Below, one piece after another: positions 1 to 8,927 of a stretch of DNA of 64,000 nucleotides. This DNA is from Sporosarcina jiandibaonis (GTDB taxonomy: Bacteria > Bacillota > Bacilli > Bacillales_A > Planococcaceae), in contig NZ_JAAOIY010000004.1 in the NCBI RefSeq assembly GCF_013184495.1, positions 248,001-312,000 of the forward strand, written 5' to 3'. The notes under the pieces were generated by a model. That model saw only the letters and a program-made list of their open reading frames with translations, was not told the DNA's origin and did no database searches. Made by a program: the position numbers and the translations under genes. Numbering within the stretch: the stretch's first letter is position 1; each line of letters begins with the position of its first letter.

Positions 1-431
1 TGTTTGGATTATTACCGGTTCTTCGAAATGTTTACACGGGTATCAATGAGGTTGACGAACATCTAGTTAGTGCGGGTAAAGGAATGGGGATGACCGACCG
101 ACAAATTTTAACGATGATTGAGTTACCACTTGCTTTACCGGTTATTATGGCAGGCATTAGGACGGCAACAGTAATGACAATCGGGGTAGCAACGATTGCC
201 GCATTTATAGGGGCTGGTGGTTTGGGGGAGATTATATTTAGGGGAGTTTCATTAATGCGCAATGAATTAATATTAGCCGGAGCAATACCCGCTGCCGCAT
301 TTGCGCTTATTGCAGACTTCAGTTTGAAAAGAATTGAGATTTGGGTTTCACCAAATAATAAAAAGAGGAAAACTCCAATACTTCAAAAGAAATTAGAAGT
401 TATAAGGAGAGAAGTCGCAATAAAAAAATAA
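1..431 (+). CDS. OpuC-type osmoprotectant/betaine ABC transporter permease (5' end outside the window)
   Basis: This is the C-terminal part of an inner-membrane permease of the glycine betaine/carnitine/choline (OpuBB/OpuCB) type. The reading frame is open from base 3, so the gene starts to the left of the window. It shows the EAA-type loop that contacts the ATPase (EHLVSAGKGMGMTD followed by LPLALPVIMAGI), then two hydrophobic helices and the family-typical FIGAGGLGEIIFRG. It lies 14 bases before its solute-binding protein, so they form one operon; the ATPase is presumably further left. The substrate is not fixed by the permease. The locus suggests a quaternary ammonium compound that is degraded rather than kept as an osmolyte. 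Confidence 0.9.
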   Translation, partial: FGLLPVLRNVYTGINEVDEHLVSAGKGMGMTDRQILTMIELPLALPVIMAGIRTATVMTIGVATIAAFIGAGGLGEIIFRGVSLMRNELILAGAIPAAAFALIADFSLKRIEIWVSPNNKKRKTPILQKKLEVIRREVAIKK

Positions 432-445
432 AGGGGATGAAGGTT

Positions 446-1360
446 ATGAGAAAAATTGGAGTCTTAATATTAGTATCTGTGATTTTGCTAATCGCAGCTT
501 GTTCAAACGATTCCGGGGGTGAAGGGAATGAAAAAACTAAAATTGCAATTGGGGGAAAAAACTTTACGGAACAAATTTTATTAGTTCATTTATTGGGCAC
601 GTTATTAGAGCACCATACAGATCATGATATTGTTCTAAGGGATGGATTGGGAACTTCTAACGTTTTAACTCAAGCACTAAAAGATAATGATATACAACTT
701 TTTGTTGATTATTCTGGGACAGGTTTAATTAACATCTTAGGTTTAGAACTTCAAGAAGATGATACACCCGAATCTGTTTATGAGAAAGCAAAGAATGGTT
801 ATGAAGAGGAGTATGGTTTTACTTGGTTAGATACCTTGGGTTTTAGTAATACCTGGACATTAATTTTAAGAGAAGAAAAGGCGAAAGAATTAAATGTTAA
901 AACTTTTTCAGATCTCGTCCCGCACATACCTGACTTAATTGTTGGTTCTGATGCACAGTTTTTTGAAAGGGCAGATGGCTATGTGGGAATGGCTGAAAAG
1001 TATGGAATGGGGCAATTTAAAGATCATAAAGAAATGGATATTGGTTTAGCATTCAAAGCTATTGATGAGGGGAAAATTGATGTATTAGTAGGTTATGCTA
1101 CAGATGGCCGCATTCCAGCGCTAAACTTGGTGACGTTGGAAGACGATAAAGGTTATTTCCCACCTTATTATGCGGCACCAATTTTAAGGATGGATTTCCT
1201 TGAAAAGTATCCCGAAGTGGGCGAAGTCTTAAATATGTTGTCCGGGGTAATAGATGAAAAGGAAATGTCAGCAATGAATTCTAAAATGGATAATGATCAA
1301 ATGGATGAACGTGAAATCGTTGAAGAATTTTTATTGGAAAAAGGGTTAATAAAAAAGTAA
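446..1360 (+). CDS. OpuC-type betaine-binding lipoprotein
   Basis: Solute-binding lipoprotein of the glycine betaine/carnitine/choline family (OpuAC fold). A short signal peptide ends in the lipobox LIAAC, giving a membrane-anchored protein. The mature part opens with the family signature IAIGGKNFTEQ and has the DYSGTG motif near the domain hinge. I place the start at 446 and not at the in-frame ATG at 437, because AAGGGG at 431-436 touches 437 but has normal spacing to 446. It follows the permease in the same operon. Ergothioneine-type importers in other Firmicutes belong to this same family, so the ligand could be any trimethylammonium betaine; the sequence alone does not decide. Confidence 0.9.
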   Translation: MRKIGVLILVSVILLIAACSNDSGGEGNEKTKIAIGGKNFTEQILLVHLLGTLLEHHTDHDIVLRDGLGTSNVLTQALKDNDIQLFVDYSGTGLINILGLELQEDDTPESVYEKAKNGYEEEYGFTWLDTLGFSNTWTLILREEKAKELNVKTFSDLVPHIPDLIVGSDAQFFERADGYVGMAEKYGMGQFKDHKEMDIGLAFKAIDEGKIDVLVGYATDGRIPALNLVTLEDDKGYFPPYYAAPILRMDFLEKYPEVGEVLNMLSGVIDEKEMSAMNSKMDNDQMDEREIVEEFLLEKGLIKK

Positions 1361-1406
1361 GTTGTTGATGGATTTCTTTATCCGATACATTTAGGGGGGA
1401 ATTTAA

Positions 1407-2114
1407 ATGAATATTATTGATTTATCATTAACGATCGACGAAGAAACTAAATTTGCAGGGTTTCCTAGAAGTCTAGTTTACGGGGAACCCGAATCATCTA
1501 CTAAAATAGTAGAAGTTGCTTCATTAACAAAAAACAAAGTGCAGTCCCACAACTTTACAATGTGCACTCAACATTTTACGCATTATGATGCACCGGCTCA
1601 TTTTTTGGAAGACGGACTAAAAAACGATGAGGTTCCAATTGATTCCTTTGTCGGGAAGGCAGTTATGTTCGATATGCTTCATAAGGAACCGGGAAGCTAT
1701 GTCACTGCGGAAGATTTAATCAAGACAGGGATTGTTCCCAACGAAGGTGAAATTGCTGTTATTCGAACCGGTTGGACAGATGAAGCATGGGGAACATATC
1801 GATTTTGGGATGAAATGATTGGTTTGTCAACTTGTGCTGCAGAATGGCTAATGAAGCATAATGTAAAATCGGTTGCAGGAGACTTTATGCTTTGTGATTC
1901 CCCCCTGCATCCACCTGAAGATAGAAAATGGGAAACTGATAATTGGAGTCCAAATCATTTTATGTTTTTGGGAAAGAATGTAGTGATGCTCGAATGGTTA
2001 ACGAATTTAAAGGCTATAAGTGAAGAAAGATTTTTATTTGGATGTGTTCCAATCAAGCTAAAAGGAACTGATGGTGCACCTTGTCGTGCATTTGCAATCG
2101 AAGGATTATTATAA
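1407..2114 (+). CDS. Cyclase-family metal-dependent hydrolase, copy 1 (kynurenine formamidase/isatin hydrolase fold)
   Basis: A 235-residue member of the cyclase family (COG1878), whose known members hydrolyse amide or lactam bonds, such as kynurenine formamidase and isatin hydrolase. The metal motif is visible as HFTHYDAPAH near residue 55, with the His/Asp/His ligands in place. AGGGGGG lies just before the ATG. It is clearly paralogous to the protein at 6728: both begin (N/R)-x-IDLSLTID, share the HFTHYDAP core and end KLKGT(D/E)GAPCR followed by FAIEGLL. The two copies bracket the regulator, decarboxylase, lyase and SDR genes. I infer a role in opening a ring or removing an acyl group; the substrate is unknown. 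Confidence 0.85.
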   Translation: MNIIDLSLTIDEETKFAGFPRSLVYGEPESSTKIVEVASLTKNKVQSHNFTMCTQHFTHYDAPAHFLEDGLKNDEVPIDSFVGKAVMFDMLHKEPGSYVTAEDLIKTGIVPNEGEIAVIRTGWTDEAWGTYRFWDEMIGLSTCAAEWLMKHNVKSVAGDFMLCDSPLHPPEDRKWETDNWSPNHFMFLGKNVVMLEWLTNLKAISEERFLFGCVPIKLKGTDGAPCRAFAIEGLL

Positions 2115-2228
2115 TATAAGCTTAGATTTTTTGGGGGCCCTTACCTAACTCCTCATCTCAAAGCTTTCATGATTATGTAATGGTTCTAGGTACTAAAAAA
2201 ATTCATATGTGAGGGATGGGGAGTAATT

Positions 2229-2990
2229 ATGTCATCGGAATCCAATAGAACTCTTGAAAAAGGATTAGATATGTTATTCCAGTTTACTGAAAAAAAGCCT
2301 GTTTTATCAGTAAAGGAAATTATGGAATTACTTGATTTATCTAGGAGTACTGTTTACCGGTTATTAGAGACTTTAAAGAATAAAGAGTTGATTCAAGACT
2401 GCGGTTCTGGGCAGTATAGTTTGGGGTTAAATGTCTTTCAACTTTCAAAGATCGCAAAAACAGGCATGAATTTAATTAATATGGCTACACCAATAATGGA
2501 AGAGCTTTCACAAGAGACCGGTGAAACAGCAATCCTATCAGGCTTAGTTAATAATCAAGCAATTTGTATAGACAGAATTGAGAGTAGTCAAACTATAAAG
2601 TTAGCTTTTGAAAGAGGTAGGATGCACCCATTACATGCGGGTGCATCAGCCAAAGTATTATTAGCCTTTATGGAAATAGAAAGGCAAGATAGAACTTTGG
2701 AAGAGTTAAAAAGAGAGAACTTGATTGACGATATTAATATGTTTAAAGAATCGTTAAAAAAAGTGAAAGATCAGGGGTATGTAGTTAGTAGTGATGAGAT
2801 GGACTTGGGTGCATGGGCAGTAGCTGCTCCGATTTTCGGCGCAAATGGTGATATTATTGCCGGTTTGTCTGTAGCAGGCCCTGACTTCAGAATAAATTCA
2901 AACCAAAAAGAAAAGATTACTAACCTTTTACTTGCTAAAGTAAAAAGGTTAAATGAAAAACTAAAGCTAGCTGAAATTAATTATATTTAA
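2229..2990 (+). CDS. IclR-family transcriptional regulator
   Basis: A 253-residue IclR-type regulator. The N-terminal winged helix-turn-helix covers about residues 8-65 (SVKEIMELLDLSRSTVYRLL), followed by the IclR effector domain with the usual GETAILSGL and HPLHAGASAKVLLAF segments. GATGGGGAG gives a good ribosome-binding site. Lying inside the catabolic cluster and on the same strand, it is likely the local regulator that responds to a small organic acid from the pathway. I could not identify an operator with confidence. The 114-base gap before it holds no clear terminator, so it may be co-transcribed with the cyclase gene. Confidence 0.92.
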   Translation: MSSESNRTLEKGLDMLFQFTEKKPVLSVKEIMELLDLSRSTVYRLLETLKNKELIQDCGSGQYSLGLNVFQLSKIAKTGMNLINMATPIMEELSQETGETAILSGLVNNQAICIDRIESSQTIKLAFERGRMHPLHAGASAKVLLAFMEIERQDRTLEELKRENLIDDINMFKESLKKVKDQGYVVSSDEMDLGAWAVAAPIFGANGDIIAGLSVAGPDFRINSNQKEKITNLLLAKVKRLNEKLKLAEINYI

Positions 2991-3008
2991 AAGAAGGGGG
3001 AGGTACTG

Positions 3009-4385
3009 ATGATTGCCACTGGGCAAGATATGAGATCTGCTCTTAAAATATTATCGGAAAACCAGAGAATCACAACTGTTAAAGGTGAGGTCGATACAAA
3101 CTTTGAGTTGGCAGCTGTTTTAGCGCAAACTAGGGACAGAAAAGCGGTTGTCTTCGAGAATGTCAAAGGTTATTCAATACCGGTGATTGGGGATTTGGTT
3201 GACCGTGAAAACTTTGCACTAACTTGTGGAATTGAAAATACTTTGGCGGCATCACTAAAATTTATCAATAATGGAATTGAAAATCCTATACCTTCTATCT
3301 TAGTGAATGATGCTCCATGCCGTGAAGTAGTAATTATTGATGACGTCGATATTATGAAGCATATTCCAGTCACCACTTTTTTTGAAAAAGAAGCGGGATA
3401 TTATATTAGTGCTGGCCTTATTGTAGCAAAAGATCCAGAAACTAAAAAAAGAAATGTTTCTATGAACCGATTGTTAGTGTTAGGTCCAGACAAATTAATG
3501 ATTGGGATGTCACCAAGTCACCATCTGCACATCTTATTAGAAAAAGCAAAAAAACTAAATAAGCCTTTAGAAGTATCAATTTCCCTAGGTAATCACCCAG
3601 CGACTTTAGTAGCTGCGAATGCTTATGTTGATTTAGGGTTTGATGAATTTGATATTGCCGGCGGCATGTTTAACAAACCGTTAGGACTGTCCCCAGGTAT
3701 AACTATTGATGTTGAAGTTCCTTCTGGTTCGGAAATCGTAATTGAGGCTGAATTTATACCGGGTGAGCTCTACGAAGAAGGTTTAGTTTCGGAGTTTCAT
3801 GGGATGTACGTGAATTACGGTAAAAGTCCTGTGTTAAGGGTGAAAGCGATTACTCACCGGAAGAATCCGATGTATCAAGTAATTTTACCAGGTAGATATC
3901 ATGAACATTTTATTATTGGGGCAATGGCAATTGAAACAACAACTTTTAGACATATAAGAGCGGCAGTTCCAAGAGTGAAAGAGGTTTATATTACAGAGGG
4001 GGGAATGGGTAGATCACATTGTGTTGTAAGTCTTTCGAATCCCCGTGTCGGTGAAGGTCAAAAAGCAGCATTTGCAGCGTTTGCCCACTCTAATTTAACA
4101 AAACAAGTTACGGTCGTAGATGATGATATTAGGATTGATGATGCAGTAGATGTGGAATGGGCTATCGCAGCTCGAATGAAAGCTCATCGGGATATTTTTA
4201 TTGTCCCTGGAGTTAGAACAGATCGTGCTGATGCAGTTGTCGAAAACGGCACTGTTTCAAAGATTGGAATTATTGCTCTTCGCGAAGAAACAGCACTGCC
4301 AAAGGCGGAAATTCCAAAGGAGATTATGGAAAAAGTTAAAAAAGAATGGAGTACATACAAGGTAGGGGAGGGATCTGAATGCTAA
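3009..4385 (+). CDS. UbiD-family (prenyl-FMN dependent) decarboxylase
   Basis: A 458-residue member of the UbiD family, which removes or adds carboxyl groups on alpha,beta-unsaturated or aromatic acids using prenylated FMN. Typical features are the N-terminal ILSENQRITTVKGEVDTNFE segment, an NVSMNRLLVLGPDKLMIGM-like cofactor-domain segment near residues 149-167, and an EFHGMY/MYQVILPGRYHEH C-terminal core. No UbiX-type flavin prenyltransferase is present in the window, so the cofactor must be made elsewhere. The gene ends 7 bases inside the lyase gene, implying translational coupling. A lyase that makes an unsaturated acid followed by a UbiD decarboxylase is a chemically sensible pair, but this order of steps is my inference. 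Confidence 0.88.
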   Translation: MIATGQDMRSALKILSENQRITTVKGEVDTNFELAAVLAQTRDRKAVVFENVKGYSIPVIGDLVDRENFALTCGIENTLAASLKFINNGIENPIPSILVNDAPCREVVIIDDVDIMKHIPVTTFFEKEAGYYISAGLIVAKDPETKKRNVSMNRLLVLGPDKLMIGMSPSHHLHILLEKAKKLNKPLEVSISLGNHPATLVAANAYVDLGFDEFDIAGGMFNKPLGLSPGITIDVEVPSGSEIVIEAEFIPGELYEEGLVSEFHGMYVNYGKSPVLRVKAITHRKNPMYQVILPGRYHEHFIIGAMAIETTTFRHIRAAVPRVKEVYITEGGMGRSHCVVSLSNPRVGEGQKAAFAAFAHSNLTKQVTVVDDDIRIDDAVDVEWAIAARMKAHRDIFIVPGVRTDRADAVVENGTVSKIGIIALREETALPKAEIPKEIMEKVKKEWSTYKVGEGSEC

Positions 4386-5938
4386 CAAGTCACTACCGGG
4401 GAAAATTGGAAGTTGTTGAGTTAACAGGTAGTGACCTTACGATAGAAGAAATTATAAATGTTTCTTTAAATAAAACAAAAGTAATGTTGGCGCCCGGAAT
4501 AATGAATCGAATCCATCATGAGCGGAATGTATTGGTAAATATCACGAAAAACGGTCCACCGATTTATGGCGTAACTCGGGGTGTAGGAGCAAATAAAAAT
4601 GTTGAAATACCAGATGCACTTATATCTGAATACCAATATCGCATTCTACTAAGTCATTGTGTAGGTGTAGGCCCATTTTATTCTGAAGATATTGTTAGGG
4701 CAATTATGATTGCTAGGGCAAATGCATTGGCTAAAGGGGGTACTGGTGTACAGCCTGAGATTCTTGATATGTATATAAACATGCTTAATCATCGGATTCA
4801 TCCACTAACGCCTTCTAAGGGATCTATTGGAGCTGGTGATCTAGGTCCAATGGCGAATATGGGATTGGCTCTTATTGGTGAAGGAGAAGTTATTTACCAA
4901 GGAAAAACAATGACATCAATTAAGGCTATGGAACAAGCAGGATTGAAACCGATTAAATTGGGACCAAAAGATGGTCTAATTCTTTGCAGCAATAATGGCG
5001 TATCAATTGGTCATGCTGCTCTATTAGTTTACCGTTATGCTTCGATGTTGGACCACGCAAACATTTCCTATGCCTTATCATTAGAGGCTTTTCGCGGGAA
5101 TGTCACATCATTACATTCAATACCTAATGTCTATCGTCCTCATAAAGGGCAATTGGATTGCACTAAAGATATAGTCAATTATTTAGAGAATAGTTTTTTA
5201 TGGGATGAGAATATTCAAAGAGGTGTTCAAGATCCAATAAGTTATCGCAGTGCTATTCAAGTACATGGAGCATGTAGAGATATTTTTGATTTTACATTAA
5301 ATGGTATGAATATAGAAATTAATAGCGTAGGCGATAATCCATTATTGTCACCGGAAGAAACCTCACTAATATCACATGGCAATTATCATATACAAACTAT
5401 TGCAATGCGTTTTGATTTTCTTGGAATACAATCGTCCTCTTTGGCTAATATGATTCAACACCGTATCCAAAAATTAATGTCACCGGGGTTCAGTGATCTT
5501 CCAAAGTTTTTAACATCTGACCCCGGATTGAGTAACGGCTTTTCAACCTTACAGAAAACATATACATATTTAGCAGCTGAAATTCGACATTTAGCGAATC
5601 CGGGAAGTTTAGATGCACTTCCTGTAGCTAATGGGGTGGAAGATCATGCTAGTATGGCGACTTTCGTTATTCAAAAAACTGAAAAGATTATAGAAAATTT
5701 GGAAATGATGATAGGTATTGAATTAATGGTGGCAGCGCAAGCTATCGATTTATTAGGTACGCCTAAGTTAGGTAAGGGAACAAATATTGCATACGCATCT
5801 CTTAGGGGGATAATACCAATGTTAGATAAAGATCGTGTGCTAAGTCAAGATATTGAGAAAGCACATTCCTTAATCAGAAGTGGTGCTATGCTAAATGAAA
5901 TAAATACGAGAGAAAAAGTAACATCAATTATAGAGTAA
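4379..5938 (+). CDS. Histidine/aromatic ammonia-lyase family protein lacking the MIO serine
   Basis: A 519-residue protein with the fold and length of histidine/phenylalanine ammonia-lyases. Conserved parts: YGVTRGVG (Tyr63), Asn205-206, QDPISYR (284-290), QVHG (294-297), EINSVGDNP (313-321) and EDHASM (421-426). The segment that normally carries the self-processing Ala-Ser-Gly triad (GSVGASGDL in HAL) reads GSIGAGDLG at 148-156. One residue, the serine, is absent, so the MIO electrophile cannot form in the normal way. The QDxYS tyrosine is Ile and the usual NxxQ glutamine is also changed. Ergothionase, a known relative, eliminates trimethylamine from a betaine without MIO. Together with the betaine importer, this suggests a trimethylammonia-lyase. 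Ordinary HAL activity looks unlikely. Confidence 0.85.
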   Translation: MLTSHYRGKLEVVELTGSDLTIEEIINVSLNKTKVMLAPGIMNRIHHERNVLVNITKNGPPIYGVTRGVGANKNVEIPDALISEYQYRILLSHCVGVGPFYSEDIVRAIMIARANALAKGGTGVQPEILDMYINMLNHRIHPLTPSKGSIGAGDLGPMANMGLALIGEGEVIYQGKTMTSIKAMEQAGLKPIKLGPKDGLILCSNNGVSIGHAALLVYRYASMLDHANISYALSLEAFRGNVTSLHSIPNVYRPHKGQLDCTKDIVNYLENSFLWDENIQRGVQDPISYRSAIQVHGACRDIFDFTLNGMNIEINSVGDNPLLSPEETSLISHGNYHIQTIAMRFDFLGIQSSSLANMIQHRIQKLMSPGFSDLPKFLTSDPGLSNGFSTLQKTYTYLAAEIRHLANPGSLDALPVANGVEDHASMATFVIQKTEKIIENLEMMIGIELMVAAQAIDLLGTPKLGKGTNIAYASLRGIIPMLDKDRVLSQDIEKAHSLIRSGAMLNEINTREKVTSIIE

Positions 5939-5962
5939 TAATTTACTGTGGGAGTGATGATG

Positions 5963-6703
5963 ATGAGAATCAAAGATAAGGTCGCAATTATTACTGGTGG
6001 AACAAATGGGATTGGAAAGGCAACAGTTGAATTATTCATAAAAGAGGGGGCACAGGTTGTTGTTGCAGATTTGGACGACAATGGTGCGGATTTAGCAAAA
6101 AGTTTATCTACAAATGGGTCCGAATGCTTATTTATTCGTACAGATGTCACGAAAGAAACTGACGTTAGAAATCTTGTGGAAGAAACCGTTAATAAGTTTG
6201 GAAAACTAGATATCATGTTCGCTAATGCGGGAATTGGGGAGTCCGCGATGGCTCATGAGATGACTATGAGTGATTGGCAAAGGGTTATTGAAGTGAATCT
6301 ATCTTCCGTATTTTTAACAAATAAGATTGCTATTGAGGCGATGCTTGAGTCCGGAGGTGGTTCAATTATCAACAATTCATCTGTGCTAGGCCTAGTAGGA
6401 CAACCTTCAGTTACAGCAAATGCTGCCGCTAAAGGGGGAGTTTCGAACTTAACCAGAACTCTAGGGGTTAACTATGCGAAAGAGGGGATTCGTGTAAACT
6501 CCATTTGCCCAGGATATACATTAACACCTCTCATTACATCAAAACCAAAAGAATTTATTGATGGTCTTATTGCAAATCATCCAATTGGTAGATTAGCAGA
6601 ACCAGAGGAAATTGCAAATGTTGTGCTATTTTTGGCTAGTGACGATTCTTCATATATTGCGGGTTCAAACATTCTAGTTGATGGTGGTTATACAGCACAA
6701 TAA
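5963..6703 (+). CDS. Short-chain dehydrogenase/reductase with Tyr-to-Asn change at the active site
   Basis: A 246-residue SDR protein. The start is placed at 5963 because GGGAG at 5950-5954 is well spaced from it; ATG codons at 5957 and 5960 and GTG at 5948 are alternatives. The nucleotide-binding motif TGGTNGIG (residues 11-18), the NAG motif and the Ser pair in INNSS are intact. The catalytic Tyr-x-x-x-Lys is N-A-A-A-K (residues 153-157): lysine is kept but tyrosine is asparagine. Classical SDRs use that tyrosine as acid/base, so this one either works differently or has reduced activity. It sits 24 bases after the lyase and before cyclase copy 2, in the same operon. Confidence 0.87.
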   Translation: MRIKDKVAIITGGTNGIGKATVELFIKEGAQVVVADLDDNGADLAKSLSTNGSECLFIRTDVTKETDVRNLVEETVNKFGKLDIMFANAGIGESAMAHEMTMSDWQRVIEVNLSSVFLTNKIAIEAMLESGGGSIINNSSVLGLVGQPSVTANAAAKGGVSNLTRTLGVNYAKEGIRVNSICPGYTLTPLITSKPKEFIDGLIANHPIGRLAEPEEIANVVLFLASDDSSYIAGSNILVDGGYTAQ

Positions 6704-6727
6704 TTATTAAAATTAGGAGGAATTTTA

Positions 6728-7444
6728 GTGAGAGTAATCGACTTGAGCTTAACAATAGATCCGGAAACTAAATATCCAGGCTTTCCAAGAAGTATTGTTT
6801 ACGGTAAGGCAGAATCATCGAATGCTATAAAGAAAGTTGCATCAGTAGAAGAAAATACAGCTTCATCGCATGAGGTAGAATTGTGTACACAACATTTTAC
6901 TCACTATGATGCTCCGTCTCATTATGTAGTCGGTGGGTTAAATAACGATGAAATACCATTAGATTGGTTAGTTGGAGAAGCAGTCGTTTTTGATATGATG
7001 CATAAAGAAGCTGGAGAAGTAGTAACAGCCGAAGACTTAGAAGCAACAGGTGTGCAAATGAAAAAAGGCGATATTGTAATTATCCGAACAGGTTGGGTAG
7101 ATAAAATGTTTGGTACTTTAGAATTCTGGGAAAAAATGATTACTCTATCACCAGACGCTGGGGAGTGGCTAATGGAACGTGGGATAAAGTCATTGGCACA
7201 AGACTTTATGACATGTGATCATCCTTTATACCCGCCGGAGGGACGCGAGTGGGGGACCCCCGAAGGTAGTCCGAATCACCGGTTGTTTTTAGGGAATAAT
7301 GTTTGCTTAATTGAGTGGTGTACTAATCTAGCTGAGATAAAGGAAGAAAGAGTCATTTTATGTTGTGCACCTATTAAGCTTAAAGGTACGGAGGGTGCTC
7401 CTTGTCGAGTCTTTGCGATAGAAGGGCTGCTAAATAATCAATAA
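6728..7444 (+). CDS. Cyclase-family metal-dependent hydrolase, copy 2
   Basis: A 238-residue paralogue of the protein at 1407, with the same HFTHYDAPSH metal-binding motif and the same KLKGTEGAPCR tail. GTG start at 6728 with a perfect AGGAGG at 6715-6720. It is the last gene before a strong hairpin. Keeping two related but diverged copies in one operon suggests either two successive hydrolysis steps or two substrates (for example two isomers). Family knowledge limits the reaction to hydrolysis of an amide, lactam or similar bond with a divalent metal. The substrate is not known. Confidence 0.85.
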   Translation: MRVIDLSLTIDPETKYPGFPRSIVYGKAESSNAIKKVASVEENTASSHEVELCTQHFTHYDAPSHYVVGGLNNDEIPLDWLVGEAVVFDMMHKEAGEVVTAEDLEATGVQMKKGDIVIIRTGWVDKMFGTLEFWEKMITLSPDAGEWLMERGIKSLAQDFMTCDHPLYPPEGREWGTPEGSPNHRLFLGNNVCLIEWCTNLAEIKEERVILCCAPIKLKGTEGAPCRVFAIEGLLNNQ

Positions 7445-7452
7445 TCAATTCA

Positions 7453-7510
7453 AATAGCTATTACCCTAAAAGATTAAAAGGTAATAGCTATTATTTTAAT
7501 AGCTTTTCCG
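7453..7510 (+). terminator. Hairpin terminator after cyclase copy 2
   Basis: A perfect 13-bp inverted repeat, AATAGCTATTACC at 7453-7465 and its complement at 7480-7492, is followed by a T-rich stretch. It most likely ends, or attenuates, the lyase operon before the hydantoinase gene. Confidence 0.8.
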
Positions 7511-7568
7511 TGAATCTCTACAAAGTGTAATAATTAAGCTCTTGGGAATAAAAAGGGGGGGGATTTAA

Positions 7569-8927
7569 TTGGCAGATATAATAACAATTAAAGGGAATAT
7601 AGTTTTACCGACAGGGGTGCTTTTTGATTCATATTTGACAATAGCTAACGGGAAAATTACTTCTGTATCTCAAGAGTTGGCAACTAACACAGAAATTATT
7701 GACGTAGCGGGGCAATTTATTTTACCAGGGGCCATCGATGCTCATGTCCACTGTTATAGTTCACGCATTGAAGGATTTTCTAATGCGACGAAGTCAGCTG
7801 CGGCCGGCGGTGTGACTACAATTATTGAAATGCCTTACGATGCTGATAAGTTAATATGCACTCAGGAACTTTTCGAAAATAAGAAGAAACTATTAGAAAA
7901 AGAAGCGGTCGTAGATGTAGCGATGCTTGCAACAATTGCAGCAAATGGGGGACTAGAGCAAATTCCATTATTGGCAGAGTCAGGTGCGTGTGGTATCAAG
8001 GTTTCCCTATTTAATACGGATCCAGTTCGTTTTCCTAAGATTGAGGAAGGTGAATTATATGAGGCTTTCCAAGAAATTGAAAAAACAGGAATGCCCGTAG
8101 GTGTACATGCGGAAACAGACTCAATTGTGAGAAAGTATATTGGAAAATATGCCGACTTGGGCAATAATAATCCTTCCGCTCATTGTAAAAGTAGACCGAA
8201 AGTAGCCGAATCAACTGCAGTATTAACTGTAATGGAGCTAGCACATTATACGAACGTAAAACTTCACCTCTACCATTGCACATTTCAGCGGATATTTGAA
8301 CTGGTTGATTATTATAAACAACATGGCACGGATGTGACTGCCGAAACATGCACTCATTATTTAACGCTAAGCGAAGATGATATGGATAGGGTTAAAGCCA
8401 AAGGGAAAATTAATCCCCCTTTACGATTAGAAGCAGATAAAAGTGATTTATGGGAATTAATTTCGCAAGGTAGAATCGATATGATTACTTCAGATCATGC
8501 ACCATGGGAAATTAATAGAAAGCAAGCGGACAATATTTTCGAAAATTCGTCAGGTGCACCAGGTGTTGAAGTCCTTTTACCTATACTATATAGCGAAGGT
8601 GTTGCGAAAGGTAAAATTTCGTTATTGCAACTCATAAAAGTATTAAGTGAGAATCCAGCCAATCGGTTTGGATTGGGGCATCGCAAAGGAAAAATCGAAA
8701 TGGGGTACGATGCGGATTTTGTAATTTTGGACCCGAAGGAAAAATGGGTAATTGATGAGACAAACATGCAATCTACGGCAGGTTGGAGTCTGTATAATGG
8801 TATGGAAATCCACGGTAAAATAAAGCGTACATTTGTAAGAGGAAAGGAAGTTTATAACGGTAAGGTAGTTGAAAAAGTTGGACACGGGCAATTTATTAGA
8901 GCGATTCATGGAAGTGAAATAGAATAA
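7569..8927 (+). CDS. Allantoinase/dihydropyrimidinase-type cyclic amidohydrolase
   Basis: A 452-residue amidohydrolase of the dihydroorotase/hydantoinase/allantoinase group, which open five- or six-membered cyclic ureides. The binuclear zinc site is visible: DAHVHCY (residues 58-64), the lysine of GIKVSLF that would be carboxylated, HAET, HLYHCT and SDHAPW. The GKINPPLR segment resembles allantoinases more than dihydroorotases. TTG start at 7569 behind a long G-rich ribosome-binding site. Its stop overlaps the ATG of the next gene by one base. That partner is an N-carbamoyl amino acid/allantoate amidohydrolase, so together they would turn a hydantoin-like ring into an amino acid. Whether the ring is allantoin, a hydantoin propionate or another cannot be read from the sequence. 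Confidence 0.88.
   Translation: MADIITIKGNIVLPTGVLFDSYLTIANGKITSVSQELATNTEIIDVAGQFILPGAIDAHVHCYSSRIEGFSNATKSAAAGGVTTIIEMPYDADKLICTQELFENKKKLLEKEAVVDVAMLATIAANGGLEQIPLLAESGACGIKVSLFNTDPVRFPKIEEGELYEAFQEIEKTGMPVGVHAETDSIVRKYIGKYADLGNNNPSAHCKSRPKVAESTAVLTVMELAHYTNVKLHLYHCTFQRIFELVDYYKQHGTDVTAETCTHYLTLSEDDMDRVKAKGKINPPLRLEADKSDLWELISQGRIDMITSDHAPWEINRKQADNIFENSSGAPGVEVLLPILYSEGVAKGKISLLQLIKVLSENPANRFGLGHRKGKIEMGYDADFVILDPKEKWVIDETNMQSTAGWSLYNGMEIHGKIKRTFVRGKEVYNGKVVEKVGHGQFIRAIHGSEIE

Noticed and set aside
1407..2114. Kynurenine formamidase of tryptophan breakdown
   Set aside because: Only the fold and metal motif support it; no kynureninase or tryptophan dioxygenase gene is in the cluster.
4379..5938. 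Ordinary histidine ammonia-lyase (hutH)
   Set aside because: The MIO serine and other active-site residues are altered, and no urocanase, imidazolonepropionase or formiminoglutamase gene lies nearby.
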